NCBI GenBank assembly: GCA_900114805.1
Contig: FOZN01000001.1
Coordinates: forward strand, 62,001-126,000
DNA from: Agrococcus baldri
GTDB lineage: Bacteria > Actinomycetota > Actinomycetes > Actinomycetales > Microbacteriaceae
Length of the DNA stretch: 64,000 nucleotides
Direction of reading: 5' to 3'
Below are positions 23,273 through 33,458 of the stretch, in pieces. Position 1 is the first letter of the stretch. Every line of letters starts with the position of its first letter. The translations under genes and the position numbers were made by a program. Below the pieces are notes generated by a model. That model was not told where the DNA came from and made no database searches. It saw nothing but the letters and a program-made list of their open reading frames with translations.

Positions 23273-25786
23273 CTACTCCCGCAGCTTCGCCCCGAAGCGC
23301 TCGGCCGCGACGGCGAGGCCCGCGAGCTTCGCCTCCGACGCCTCGGCGGCCGTGAGCGTGCGATCGAGCGCGCGGAAGCGCAGCGCGAACGTGAGCGACT
23401 TCTCGTGCGCGCCGAGCCCGCCGTGGTCCGAGCCCGCGGAGCGGTAGTCGTCGACGAGCGCGATGTGCTCGAGCAGCGCTCCCGCGCCCTCCCGCACCGC
23501 GCGGCGCACCTCGCCCGCGGGCACATCGATCGGCACCACCAGCGAGAGATCCTGCGTGGCAGCGGGCACCGGCGCGATCACCTGCGTCTCGAGGCCCACG
23601 CGGGCGAGGCCGATGAGCGCGCTCAGGTCGAGCTCGGCCACCGCGACCACGCGAGGCAGGTCGGCCTCTGCGGCGATCGCGGGCAGCAGCTCGCCGGCCA
23701 CGCCGACGACCGTCTCGCCGACGAGCAGCTCGGCGGCGCGGCCCGGGTGCAGCCACTCGCGCTGCGCCTGCCGCACCTCGAGCTCGAGCCCGACCGTGCG
23801 GGCGATGCGCTCGGCGGACTCGATCGCGTCGGCCAGGCCGTAGCGCTCGACGGGGCGGCCGGGCTGCTTGCGCACCCGCTCGCCCAGCAGCAGCACCGCG
23901 GCGTGATCCGGCTGCGCCGGCAGCCGGTCGAGGTCGGCCAGCACGTCGTCTGCCGGGCGCTCGGCGGCGCCGGGCAGCTCGGCGGTGCCGTGGCCGTCGA
24001 TCGCGTGGAAGACGCGGCCGAGCTCGAACAGCGCGAGATCGGTGAGGCCGCGGCCCAGGTTGCGGTGCGCGGTGTCGAGCATGCCCGGCACGAGCGCCGC
24101 GCGCATCCAGGAACGCTCTGCGTCCAGCGCGTTCTCGAGCCGCACCGGCTCGGCTCCCGTCATGCGGGCCTGCTGCTCCGAGACGAAGGGTGCCACGAGC
24201 ACCTCGGTCAGCCCCGCCGAGGCGAGACCGTTCGCGACGGCGCGGCGCAGTCGCTGCGCGCGCGTGAGGCCGCGCCCCGGGGGCGCGACCGGCAGCACCG
24301 AGGGGATGCGGTCGAAGCCGACGATGCGCGCGATCTCCTCCACCAGGCTCTCGCGGTCGACGATGTCGGGGCGCCAGGTGGGCGGCGTGACCGTCCACGT
24401 CTCCGCACCCTCGTCGATGGAGGCGCCGATCGCCAGCAGCGCGGTGCGGGCCTCGTCGTCGGTGTAGTCGGCGCCCATCAGCGTGCGCCAGAAGCCCACC
24501 GGGATCGGGATCGGCGTCATCGCCGGCACCTCGCCCACCTCGGCTCCGAGCTCGGTCTCGAGCGTGCCGCCAGCGAGCTCGACCAGCAGCTGGGCGACGC
24601 GCGCCGCCGCGGCATCCGCCACCGCCGGGTCGACGCCGCGCTCGAAGCGCTTGGATGCCTCCGAGATCAGCCGGTGGCGCCGGGAGGAGCGCCCGATGGA
24701 GACCGCGTCGAAGGTGGCCGCCTCGATGAGCACGTCCGTGGTCGACGCGTCCATCTCGGTCTCGGCGCCGCCCATGACGCCGGCGATGCCGATGGCGCCG
24801 CGGTCGTCAGTGATGAGCAGGTCCTCCTCGTGCAGCGCCCGGTCGACGTCGTCGAGCGTCGTGATGCGCTCGCCGGCGTGCGCGCGGCGCACGGTGATGC
24901 CGCCCTGCAGCTTGCCGAGATCGTAGGCGTGGGTCGGCTGCCCCAGCTCGAGCATCACGTAGTTGGTGATGTCGACGCCCAGCGAGACCGAGCGCATGCC
25001 CGCGAGTCGCAGGCGACCGGCCATCCACGCGGGCGTGGGCCGCGACTGGTCGATGCCGCGCACGACACGGGCGATGAAGCGCGAGCAGCCGACGGCGCCG
25101 CGGATCGGTGCGCCGTCGTCGATCGCCAGCGGGAAGCCCGCCGGTGCGGTGCCGGATGCGCCGCCGAAGTCGACGGCGGCGCGCGCGGTCTCTGCGGGGT
25201 CGGTGAAGGGCCGGCCGACCGACGAGGCGAGCTCGCGCGCGATGCCGCGGATGGAGAGCGCGTAGCCGCGATCGGGGGTGACGTTGATCTCGACGGCCTG
25301 GTCGTCCAGACCGAGCAGCGCCAAGGCATCCGCCCCGACCTCGCCCGGGATGCCGGCCTCATCGAGGCGCAGGATGCCGTCGTGGTCGTCGCCGATGCCG
25401 AGCTCGCGCACCGAGGCGATCATGCCGTCGGAGACGTGGCCGTAGGTCTTGCGCGCCGCGATCTCGAAGTCGCCGAGCGCCGACCCGGGCAGCGTCACCA
25501 CGACGCGGTCGCCGACCTCGAAGTTCAGGGCGCCGCAGACGATGCCGCGCACGCCGCCATTGACCTCGCCGACATCGACCTGGCACCAGCGGATGGTCTT
25601 GCCGTTCTTCTGCGGTTCCTCGACGAACTCGAGCACACGGCCGACCACGATCGGCCCGCGCAGCTCGCCGCCGTGCACCGCCTCCTCCTCGAAGCCGACG
25701 CGCACAAGCTGCGCGTGCAGCCACTCGGCCGGGTGCTCCTTCGGCAGCTCGACGTGCTCCGCGAGCCATGACAGCGGAATCCGCAT
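23273..25786 (-). CDS. pheT: Phenylalanyl-tRNA synthetase beta subunit
   Basis: The large subunit of the alpha2-beta2 enzyme. 837 residues. From the N-terminus: B1 start [15 protein letters not shown], an EMAP/tRNA-binding-like domain (residues ~40-150), B3/4 editing domain with LGVDITNYVMLELGQPTHAYD, B5, and the C-terminal ferredoxin-like anticodon-binding domain (QDLSLVVPIDVPAGEVRRAV). The ATG shares one base with the pheS stop (TGATG), so the two subunits are translationally coupled. Confidence 0.96.
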   Translation of the reverse strand: MRIPLSWLAEHVELPKEHPAEWLHAQLVRVGFEEEAVHGGELRGPIVVGRVLEFVEEPQKNGKTIRWCQVDVGEVNGGVRGIVCGALNFEVGDRVVVTLPGSALGDFEIAARKTYGHVSDGMIASVRELGIGDDHDGILRLDEAGIPGEVGADALALLGLDDQAVEINVTPDRGYALSIRGIARELASSVGRPFTDPAETARAAVDFGGASGTAPAGFPLAIDDGAPIRGAVGCSRFIARVVRGIDQSRPTPAWMAGRLRLAGMRSVSLGVDITNYVMLELGQPTHAYDLGKLQGGITVRRAHAGERITTLDDVDRALHEEDLLITDDRGAIGIAGVMGGAETEMDASTTDVLIEAATFDAVSIGRSSRRHRLISEASKRFERGVDPAVADAAAARVAQLLVELAGGTLETELGAEVGEVPAMTPIPIPVGFWRTLMGADYTDDEARTALLAIGASIDEGAETWTVTPPTWRPDIVDRESLVEEIARIVGFDRIPSVLPVAPPGRGLTRAQRLRRAVANGLASAGLTEVLVAPFVSEQQARMTGAEPVRLENALDAERSWMRAALVPGMLDTAHRNLGRGLTDLALFELGRVFHAIDGHGTAELPGAAERPADDVLADLDRLPAQPDHAAVLLLGERVRKQPGRPVERYGLADAIESAERIARTVGLELEVRQAQREWLHPGRAAELLVGETVVGVAGELLPAIAAEADLPRVVAVAELDLSALIGLARVGLETQVIAPVPAATQDLSLVVPIDVPAGEVRRAVREGAGALLEHIALVDDYRSAGSDHGGLGAHEKSLTFALRFRALDRTLTAAEASEAKLAGLAVAAERFGAKLRE

Positions 25787-26832
25787 CAGATCACCATCCC
25801 GAACTGCTCGGTGAAGCGCACATCGCCCTCGATCATGTCGCGCATGTCGTCGAGCTGGTAGCGGAACTGGAGAGTGCGCTCGATGCCCATGCCGAAGGCG
25901 AAGCCCGAGTAGACCTCGGGGTCGAGCCCGGCGGCGCGCAGCACGTTGGGGTTGACCATGCCGCAGCCGCCCCACTCGATCCAGCGGGCGCCGCCGCGGG
26001 CACCGGGATGCCAGACATCCATCTCGGCGCTCGGCTCGGTGAAGGGGAAGTAGTTGGGGCGCAGGCGGATCTTCGCCTCCTCGCCGAACATGACGCGGGC
26101 GAGGTGCTCGAGCGTGCCGCGCAGGTGCGCCATCGTGATGCCCTTGTCGACCGCGAGGCCCTCGATCTGCGTGAAGACCGGCAGGTGCGTGGCGTCGATG
26201 TCGTCGGTGCGGTAGACGCGGCCCGGCGCGACGATGTAGATGGGCAGCTCGCGCGTGAGCATCGAGCGCATCTGTACCGGGCTCGTCTGCGTGCGCAGCA
26301 CCATGTGGCGGTCGGCGGGCGCGACGTAGAAGGTGTCGGATTCGCCGCGCGCCGGGTGGTCGGGGTCGACGTTGAGCGCGTCGAAGTTGTACCACTCGTG
26401 CTCGAGCTCGGGGCCTTCGGCGACCTCCCAGCCCATGCCGACGAACACGTCGCTCATCTCATCCATGAGCATGGTCAGCGGGTGCCGTCCACCGGCAGAG
26501 CGGATGCGCGGCACGGCAGTGACGTCGACGCGCTCGGCCTCGAGCTGCGCCAGTTCCTCAGCGGCGGCGAGCTCGCCCTGGCGAGCGGCGATCGCCTCGC
26601 CGACGCGGCCGCGACCCGCGCCGATGAGTTGGCCGGCGGCCTTGCGGTCCTCGGGCGCGAAGTCGCGCAGCGAGCCGTTGAGCGACGCGAGCTCGCTCCC
26701 CTGGCCGTTGTGGGCGTTCTTGGCCGCGGTGAGCTCGGCGGTGGTCTGGGCGGCCTCGATCGCTGCGAGCGCCGCGATCACCGCGGCGTCGACGCGCGCG
26801 CCGAGGTCGGCGTTCTCATCGGGGATTGACAC
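25786..26832 (-). CDS. pheS: Phenylalanyl-tRNA synthetase alpha subunit
   Basis: Catalytic subunit, class II fold. 348 residues. An N-terminal coiled coil (about residues 1-95) is followed by motif 2 [19 protein letters not shown] and motif 3 [12 protein letters not shown] near the C-terminus. The start is GTG at 26830-26832; TAGGAT lies six bases before it and there is no Shine-Dalgarno sequence, pointing to a leaderless mRNA for pheST. Confidence 0.96.
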   Translation of the reverse strand: MSIPDENADLGARVDAAVIAALAAIEAAQTTAELTAAKNAHNGQGSELASLNGSLRDFAPEDRKAAGQLIGAGRGRVGEAIAARQGELAAAEELAQLEAERVDVTAVPRIRSAGGRHPLTMLMDEMSDVFVGMGWEVAEGPELEHEWYNFDALNVDPDHPARGESDTFYVAPADRHMVLRTQTSPVQMRSMLTRELPIYIVAPGRVYRTDDIDATHLPVFTQIEGLAVDKGITMAHLRGTLEHLARVMFGEEAKIRLRPNYFPFTEPSAEMDVWHPGARGGARWIEWGGCGMVNPNVLRAAGLDPEVYSGFAFGMGIERTLQFRYQLDDMRDMIEGDVRFTEQFGMVI

Positions 26833-26838
26833 CCGACG

Positions 26839-26844
26839 ATCCTA
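26839..26844 (-). promoter_or_regulatory. -10 hexamer TAGGAT, leaderless type, for pheST
   Basis: Ends six bases before the pheS GTG. Confidence 0.55.
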
Positions 26845-26860
26845 CCGACGACTGCGCGGG

Positions 26861-27808
26861 TCAGCCGCCGCCGCCCTCCATGCCGGCCCCCGGGTAGCGG
26901 GTGCTGTCGGCCAGCGGGTCGCGACCCGCCTGCTGCCGCATCGCTTGCGTCGAGACTGGGACAGCCTCGGTCTTCGTGCCATCGAGATTCGGCCCGCCCT
27001 TGCGCGGCCGCGAGACGCGCTTGTGCAGCCAGCGGACGATCGCTGAGAGGCTGAGGTTGAGCGCGAGGTAGATGGCGAGCAGCACGAAGAACATCGAGAG
27101 TGCGTATGGCCCGCCCTCCCGGTCGTAGAAGTCGACGAGCTGGCGGCCGATGCGGAGGATCTCGGGAGAGCCGACGATGTAGCCGAGCGAGGTGTCCTTC
27201 AGCAGCACGATGAGCTGCGCCAGGATGATCGGCAGCATGATGCGCAGCGCCTGCGGCAGCTCGATCGCGAGCGTGGTGCGCAACGGCGTGAGGCCGATGG
27301 CGAGCCCGCTCTCGCGCTGCCCCTTGGGCAGCGACTTCATGCCGGCCCGCAGCGCCTCGCCGATGATCGCGCCGTTGTAGACGACCAGCGCCCACACGAC
27401 CGACCAGTAGGTGCCCGACGCGAAGACGATGAGGATGAACAGCATCATCAGCAGCACGGGCATGCCGCGGAAGAACTCGAGCACGATCGTCGTGGGGATG
27501 CGGACCCACCGCGATGCGGCGTTCCTCAGGATCGAGAAGATGATGCCGAGGATCATCGCGCCGATGGCCGCGATGCCGGCGATCGAGAGCGTCGTGCCGA
27601 GACCTGCCATCAGGCCGCGCGCAGCGAACCAGACCTCAGGCCGGCCGAAGATGTCCCAGCGGTCCTGGTAGAAGGCGCCGCCGAGCCACAGCTGGTAGGC
27701 CGCCAGGCCCAGCAGCACGACGGTCGCGATCGCGAAGACGATCGAGAGGATGCGGGAGCGCCGGATCGCGTTGGGCCCAGGCGCGTCGAAGAGGACGGAG
27801 CCGCTCAT
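26861..27808 (-). CDS. gluD: Glutamate ABC transporter permease GluD-like
   Basis: Second membrane subunit of the amino acid importer. 315 residues. Hydrophobic segments begin at about residue 22 (ILSIVFAIATVVLLGLAAY). The HisM-type coupling loop is EALRAGMKSLPKGQRESGLAIGL. A polar C-terminal tail of ~50 residues rich in Pro/Gly is not conserved. The ATG at 27806-27808 overlaps the gluC stop (ATGA). Confidence 0.9.
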   Translation of the reverse strand: MSGSVLFDAPGPNAIRRSRILSIVFAIATVVLLGLAAYQLWLGGAFYQDRWDIFGRPEVWFAARGLMAGLGTTLSIAGIAAIGAMILGIIFSILRNAASRWVRIPTTIVLEFFRGMPVLLMMLFILIVFASGTYWSVVWALVVYNGAIIGEALRAGMKSLPKGQRESGLAIGLTPLRTTLAIELPQALRIMLPIILAQLIVLLKDTSLGYIVGSPEILRIGRQLVDFYDREGGPYALSMFFVLLAIYLALNLSLSAIVRWLHKRVSRPRKGGPNLDGTKTEAVPVSTQAMRQQAGRDPLADSTRYPGAGMEGGGG

Positions 27809-28452
27809 CGCTGCACGCTCCATTTCCGCTCGAGGTAGTCGACCGCCTGGCCGAGGGGCACCGTGATGATCAGGTAGCTGAGTGCGACGCCGATGAAGAT
27901 CTGCAGCGCCTGGTCGCCGTAGCTGGTTGACAGTCGCTGCGCGACCGACGTCAGCACGAAGATGAAGAAGCCCATCGCCACCGACGTGTTCTTGGTCAGG
28001 GCGATGATGACGTTGATGATCGGCGGCAGCACGCTGCGGAACGCCTGCGGCAGCACCACGAGCCCCATGGTCTGGCCGAACCCGAGCCCGATGGAGCGCG
28101 AGGCCTCGGCCTGGCCGAGGGGCACCGAGTTGATGCCCGATCGCACCGCCTCGGCGAAGAAGGCGCTGGTGTAGTACGTCAGCGCGAGGATCGCCCCGAG
28201 CGTGAAGTCGAAGATGAAGCCGAGCTTGGGCAGCACGAACGCCGTGAAGAAGAACACGAGCGTGAGCGGTGTGTTCCTGGCGACCTCTGTCCAGACCGCG
28301 GCGACGACTCGCAGCGCCGCGACGGGTGAAACGCGCATGCCGGCCAGCAGGATGCCGACCGGCAGCCCGATGAGCGTGACGACGCCGGTGAGCAGCAGCG
28401 TCATGCCCATGCCCTGCCACCACAGCGGCAGGTTCTCGAAGATTGCTTGCAT
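27805..28452 (-). CDS. gluC: Glutamate ABC transporter permease GluC-like
   Basis: Membrane subunit with about five transmembrane segments. 215 residues. EAVRSGINSVPLGQAEASRSIGL is the ATPase-coupling EAA loop. It lies after a perfect 14-bp hairpin that separates it from gluB, and overlaps gluD. The GluABCD order matches Corynebacterium. Confidence 0.9.
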   Translation of the reverse strand: MQAIFENLPLWWQGMGMTLLLTGVVTLIGLPVGILLAGMRVSPVAALRVVAAVWTEVARNTPLTLVFFFTAFVLPKLGFIFDFTLGAILALTYYTSAFFAEAVRSGINSVPLGQAEASRSIGLGFGQTMGLVVLPQAFRSVLPPIINVIIALTKNTSVAMGFFIFVLTSVAQRLSTSYGDQALQIFIGVALSYLIITVPLGQAVDYLERKWSVQR

Positions 28453-28470
28453 CAGCCCCTCATCCGGAGG

Positions 28471-28502
28471 CCGGATGCGGGAGGTCGCCCTCCCGCATCC
28501 GG
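28471..28502 (-). terminator. 14-bp stem-loop between gluB and gluC
   Basis: Perfect inverted repeat (CCGGATGCGGGAGG with a four-base loop) with no U-tract. Such stems after binding-protein genes usually stabilise the upstream message or attenuate the permease genes. Confidence 0.65.
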
Positions 28503-28515
28503 TTCGGGTGATCGA

Positions 28516-29448
28516 TCAGTAGCGGTCGGGTGCCGGGAACTCCGGCGTGGGCAGCACGACGCCTGCCGTCTGCTCCCAGATGGAGGCCATGCGGCCGTCC
28601 TCGTACGCGGCCTCGAGCGTGTCGTTGATGAAGGTGCGGAACTCGTCGTCACCCTTCTCCAGGCCGATGCCGTAGGGCTCGTCCGTGAACGTCTCGCCGT
28701 CGGCGACCAGCTCGAACTCGCCCTGGTTCTGGTCGACGAAGCCGGCGAGGATCACGTTGTCGGTCGTCAGCGCGACGACCTGGCCGTTGCGCAGCGGGTC
28801 GAGGCAGTTGGAGTACTGGTCGGTCGCCTCGAGATCTGCGTCGTACTCGTCGACGATGTGCGCGGCGGGCGTCGAGCCCTCGACCGAGCAGACCGGCTGA
28901 CCGGCGACGTCCTCGGGGCCCATGATGCCCTCGGGGTTGCCCGCCTGCACCATGAGCGCCTGACCGGCGAGGTAGTACGGGCCGGCGAAGTCGACCTTCT
29001 CCTTGCGCGCGTCGTTGATCGTGTAGGTCGCCACGACGATGTCGACGTTGCCGTTCTCGATGAACGTCTCGCGGTTGGCCGAGACCGTCTCCACCCATTC
29101 GATGTTCTCGTAGGGGATGCCGAGCTCTGCCGCGATGAGCGAGCCGACGGCGACGTCGAAGCCGACCGGGTTGCCGTCGGGGCCGACGAGGCCGAACAGC
29201 GGCTGGTCGAACTTCGTGCCGATCGTGATCGAGCCCGCCTCGGCGAACTCGGCCATCGACGTGCCCTCCTCGAACTCGGGCGACTCGACGACCTCGAGGC
29301 CGTAGGGGTGCTCGCCGCTCGCGGCGCCGCTCTCGTCGGGCGCCTCAGCGGGGTCGGACGACGTGGTGCCGGCCGGGCCGCCGCACGCGGTGAGCGCGAG
29401 GACGGCGAAAGCAGCGACGCCGAGCGTCACCTTGCTCTTGCTGCGCAT
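28516..29448 (-). CDS. gluB: Glutamate ABC transporter substrate-binding lipoprotein
   Basis: Captures the amino acid outside the membrane. 310 residues. A lipoprotein signal peptide ends in VLALTACGG with the lipidated cysteine at about residue 22, then a Ser/Thr/Glu-rich linker. The SBP_bac_3 domain follows (SITIGTKFDQPLFGLVG, GFDVAVGSLIAAELG, ETFIENGNVDIVVATYTIN). An AAGGAGAAG ribosome-binding site precedes the ATG. The glutamate specificity is inferred from operon structure. Confidence 0.92.
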   Translation of the reverse strand: MRSKSKVTLGVAAFAVLALTACGGPAGTTSSDPAEAPDESGAASGEHPYGLEVVESPEFEEGTSMAEFAEAGSITIGTKFDQPLFGLVGPDGNPVGFDVAVGSLIAAELGIPYENIEWVETVSANRETFIENGNVDIVVATYTINDARKEKVDFAGPYYLAGQALMVQAGNPEGIMGPEDVAGQPVCSVEGSTPAAHIVDEYDADLEATDQYSNCLDPLRNGQVVALTTDNVILAGFVDQNQGEFELVADGETFTDEPYGIGLEKGDDEFRTFINDTLEAAYEDGRMASIWEQTAGVVLPTPEFPAPDRY

Positions 29449-29488
29449 GGTGCTTCTCCTTCGGTGGTGATGAGTGGTGTGGGACAGG

Positions 29489-30226
29489 TCAGTGCGTGAG
29501 GATCTTCGAGAGGAAGTCCTTGGCGCGCGAGGTCTGGGGGTTCGTGAAGAACTCCTCGGGCGTGGAGTCCTCCATCACCTTGCCGTCCGCCATGAACAGC
29601 ACCCGCTCCGCGGCCTTGCGCGCGAAGCCCATCTCGTGGGTGACGACGACCATGGTCATGCCGCCGTGCGCGAGCTCGACCATCACGTCGAGCACCTCGT
29701 TGATCATCTCGGGGTCGAGCGCGCTGGTGGGCTCGTCGAAGAGCATCAGCTTCGGCTCCATGGCGAGCGAGCGGGCGATCGCGACGCGCTGCTGCTGGCC
29801 GCCCGAGAGCTGCGCAGGCATCTTGTGCGCCTGATTGCCGATGCCGACGCGGTCGAGCAGCTGCATCGCGTGCTCCTCGGCTTCCTTGCGCTTCTTGCCC
29901 CGCACCTTGATGGGGCCGAGGGTCACGTTCTCGAGGATCGACTTGTGCGCGAAGAGGTTGAACGACTGGAAGACCATGCCGACGTCGGCGCGGAGCTGCG
30001 CGAGCGCTCGGCCCTCCGAGGGCAGCGGCACGCCATCGATGCGGATCTCGCCGGAGTCGATCGTCTCGAGCCGGTTGATCGCCCGGCAGAACGTCGACTT
30101 GCCGGAGCCAGACGGGCCGATGACGACGACCACCTGACCCTTGGGGATCGTGACATCGATGTCGTTGAGCACGTGGAGTTCGCCGTAGTGCTTGTTGACG
30201 TGATCGAGCTCCACCAGTGGCTGCAT
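29489..30226 (-). CDS. gluA: Glutamate ABC transporter ATP-binding protein
   Basis: Powers the importer. 245 residues. Walker [10 protein letters not shown] at about residues 36-44, Q-loop MVFQSFNLF, signature LSGGQQQR, Walker [13 protein letters not shown] and switch histidine [10 protein letters not shown]. The start [15 protein letters not shown] is chosen because the upstream in-frame residues are non-conserved. First gene of gluABCD. Confidence 0.94.
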   Translation of the reverse strand: MQPLVELDHVNKHYGELHVLNDIDVTIPKGQVVVVIGPSGSGKSTFCRAINRLETIDSGEIRIDGVPLPSEGRALAQLRADVGMVFQSFNLFAHKSILENVTLGPIKVRGKKRKEAEEHAMQLLDRVGIGNQAHKMPAQLSGGQQQRVAIARSLAMEPKLMLFDEPTSALDPEMINEVLDVMVELAHGGMTMVVVTHEMGFARKAAERVLFMADGKVMEDSTPEEFFTNPQTSRAKDFLSKILTH

Positions 30227-30303
30227 GCGCTCATCAAAGCACGACCTATGACGCGCCGATGCGCGCACGCGCACATCGCAATGAAACGGTTACACGACGG
30301 TCG

Positions 30304-31116
30304 TTACACGCCGCGCTGCGCGAAGGCGCTCTGGTACAGGCAGACGGATGCCGCGGTGGCGAGATTCAGCGACTCCGCGGCACCGTAGACGGGCAGCCGG
30401 GCGGCGCGGTCGGCGAGCGCCAGGGCCGCCTCGTCGAGGCCACGAGCCTCGTTGCCGAAGAGCCACGCGGTGGGCAGCGCGAGCACGCCGGCGGCCTGCA
30501 GCGAGGTGAGCTCCTCCCCCGACACGTCGGCGGCCAGCACCTGCATGCCCAGCGCGCGGGCCGCATCCACCGCATCCGCCGTGCTCGCCCCGACCGAGAC
30601 GTCGACGTGGAAGAGCGAGCCGGTCGTCGAGCGCACGACCTTCGGGCTGTAGGGGTCGACCGAGTTGGCCGTCACGACGACAGCGGATGCGCCGGCCGCG
30701 TCGGCCGCGCGCAGGATCGTGCCGAGGTTGCCCGGGTCGCGCACCTCGTGGAGGATCGCGACGAGCGGGTGCGCAGCGGCCGCGGCGCGCGCCATCGCAT
30801 CCTCGAGGCGCACGGGCGACTGCTTCGCGACGGCGACCAGGCCCTGCGGGTGCACGGTGTCGGCGATCGCCGCGAGAGCGCGCTCGGAGACCTCGGTGAC
30901 GAGCGCGTGCTGGGCTGCCGCCGCGATCAGCTCGCCGTGCCGCTCGTGGGCGGCCTCGGTGGCGAAGATGTCGACGAGCAGCGCCGGCTGCCAGCGCACG
31001 ATCTCTTCGAGGGCTGCCGGGCCCTCCAACAGGAACAGCCCGGTCTGAGACCGGGCTGTTCGCTGCTGGAGCTTGGCAGCCTCACGCACGCGGGGCGCGC
31101 GGGGGCTGTCGAGCAA
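30304..31116 (-). CDS. TrmH/SpoU-family RNA 2'-O-methyltransferase
   Basis: A 270-residue SPOUT enzyme. An N-terminal substrate-binding domain (LQQRTARSQTGLFLLEGPAAL) is followed by the knotted domain with HEVRDPGNLGTILRAADAAG (motif 1), WLFGNEARGLDE (motif 2) and LPVYGAAESLNLATAASVCLY (motif 3). The substrate, 23S rRNA or tRNA, is not readable here. I take TTG at 31114-31116, overlapping nothing but one base after the rplT stop and matching the family N-terminus LLDSPRAPRVRE; GTG at 31087-31089 is the alternative. Directly follows rplT. Confidence 0.88.
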   Translation of the reverse strand: MLDSPRAPRVREAAKLQQRTARSQTGLFLLEGPAALEEIVRWQPALLVDIFATEAAHERHGELIAAAAQHALVTEVSERALAAIADTVHPQGLVAVAKQSPVRLEDAMARAAAAAHPLVAILHEVRDPGNLGTILRAADAAGASAVVVTANSVDPYSPKVVRSTTGSLFHVDVSVGASTADAVDAARALGMQVLAADVSGEELTSLQAAGVLALPTAWLFGNEARGLDEAALALADRAARLPVYGAAESLNLATAASVCLYQSAFAQRGV

Positions 31117-31117
31117 G

Positions 31118-31504
31118 TCAGGCTGCGTTCTTGGGAGCCGACGTGTCGGCCGGCAGGGCCGCCTTCGCTGCCTCGACCAGCGCGGTGAAGGTGGCGGCGT
31201 CGTTGATCGCCATGTCGGCGAGCATGCGGCGGTCGACCTCGATGCCCGCAAGGCCGAGGCCCTGGATGAGGCGGTTGTAGGTCAGGCCGTTCTGGCGCGA
31301 CGCGGCGTTGATGCGCTGGATCCACAGACGGCGGAAGTCGCCCTTCTTGGCCTTGCGGTCGCGGAACGCGTAGACGTGCGAGTGGAGCAGCTGCTCCTTC
31401 GCCTTGCGGTAGAGGCGCGAGCGCTGACCGCGGTAGCCCGAGGCCTGCTCGAGGATGACGCGACGCTTCTTGTGGGCGTTGACCGCCCTCTTGACACGTG
31501 CCAT
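31118..31504 (-). CDS. rplT: 50S ribosomal protein L20
   Basis: Binds 23S rRNA early in assembly. 128 residues. The basic N-terminus [20 protein letters not shown] and the core [25 protein letters not shown] are diagnostic. A short Ala-rich tail ends it. Third gene of infC-rpmI-rplT. Confidence 0.97.
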   Translation of the reverse strand: MARVKRAVNAHKKRRVILEQASGYRGQRSRLYRKAKEQLLHSHVYAFRDRKAKKGDFRRLWIQRINAASRQNGLTYNRLIQGLGLAGIEVDRRMLADMAINDAATFTALVEAAKAALPADTSAPKNAA

Positions 31505-31540
31505 GAGTCTGTTCTCTCTATCTCTTCTTCGTCGTCCGCG

Positions 31541-31735
31541 TCAGCGGCCGAGCAGCTTCTTGATGTTCTTGGCGTCGGCCGGTGCGAGCACCACGTCGCG
31601 GTTGAGGCGGCGCGTCTGGACCGACGACTTCACCTCGAGGTTGTGGCGCATGCCTGCGCCCTGCTTGACGACCTTGCCGGTGCCGGTGATCTTGAAGCGC
31701 TTCTTCGCACCTGAGTGCGTCTTCTGCTTGGGCAT
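31541..31735 (-). CDS. rpmI: 50S ribosomal protein L35
   Basis: 64 residues, beginning [20 protein letters not shown], the family hallmark. GGAGACAAGA precedes the ATG. Nine bases after the infC stop. Confidence 0.97.
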   Translation of the reverse strand: MPKQKTHSGAKKRFKITGTGKVVKQGAGMRHNLEVKSSVQTRRLNRDVVLAPADAKNIKKLLGR

Positions 31736-31744
31736 TCTTGTCTC

Positions 31745-32866
<1,122 letters not shown>

Positions 32867-32872
32867 CGCGGG

Positions 32873-32878
32873 CTCCTT
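32873..32878 (-). promoter_or_regulatory. Shine-Dalgarno AAGGAG that fixes the ATC start of infC
   Basis: AAGGAG on the minus strand with a six-base spacer to ATC. No ATG or GTG lies at a usable distance downstream. The rest of 32879-33089 is the divergent leader/promoter region; it holds a small hairpin (CGGGCTCTCGCCCG, near 33030) but no convincing promoter. Confidence 0.75.
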
Positions 32879-33089
32879 CTCATTGAATGCTGTGTGCTGG
32901 TGCACGGCGAGAAGAGCAGCCACGTCGCGGTCGCTGCCGCATGGCTCAGCACCTGCGACGACGAGCGTCTGGTGCTGCTGACCCGGTAGCCTTGAAGCGG
33001 CTGCGGGTGGGATTGCTCCTCTTTCACCTCCGGGCGAGAGCCCGAAACCTGCAAAAGCCTACCAGAGACCTATCTTCGGGAGAAGAGCC

Positions 33090-33449
33090 ATGACTGACGC
33101 CGCCCAGCACACCCACGACGACGACGGCCTCGAGCAGGCTCGCGACATCGCGGAGGTGCCGGCGGTGGAGCTCATCAACACCGTCGCGATCCACCTGCTG
33201 AGCGCCGCAGCGGTCAAGGTCGGCCTTGCCGACGACCCCGAGCAGCAACTCGACCTCGACGAGGCGCGCAAGCTGATCAACGCGCTCGCCGGGCTCGTCA
33301 CCGCCGCCGCCCCCGAGGTGGGCAGCATGCACGCCGCACCGCTGCGTGACGGCCTGCGCTCGGTGCAGCTGGCGTTCCGCGAGGCCAGCACGATGCCCGA
33401 CGCTCCCGGCAAGGGCCCGGGCGAGAAGTGGACCGGCTCCGTCATCTGA
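33090..33449 (+). CDS. DUF1844 family protein
   Basis: A 119-residue protein with the DUF1844 core EVPAVELINTVAIHLLSAAAVKVGL followed by LDLDEARKLINALAGLV. The function is unknown. GGGAGAAGAG precedes the ATG. Divergent from infC, a neighbourhood kept in many actinobacteria. Ends nine bases before the convergent SseB-like gene. Confidence 0.85.
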   Translation: MTDAAQHTHDDDGLEQARDIAEVPAVELINTVAIHLLSAAAVKVGLADDPEQQLDLDEARKLINALAGLVTAAAPEVGSMHAAPLRDGLRSVQLAFREASTMPDAPGKGPGEKWTGSVI

Positions 33450-33458
33450 GCCGCGCGG

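Noticed and set aside
32879..32950. A ~20-codon Arg-rich leader peptide ending just before the infC ribosome-binding site
   Set aside because: An ATG frame exists but has no Shine-Dalgarno sequence or codon signature; Arg richness is expected by chance in this GC-rich region.
33060..33078. A third SOS-like sequence (ACCTATCTTCGG) upstream of the DUF1844 gene
   Set aside because: Only the core matches; both outer TCGA half-sites are missing, and neither neighbour is an SOS gene.
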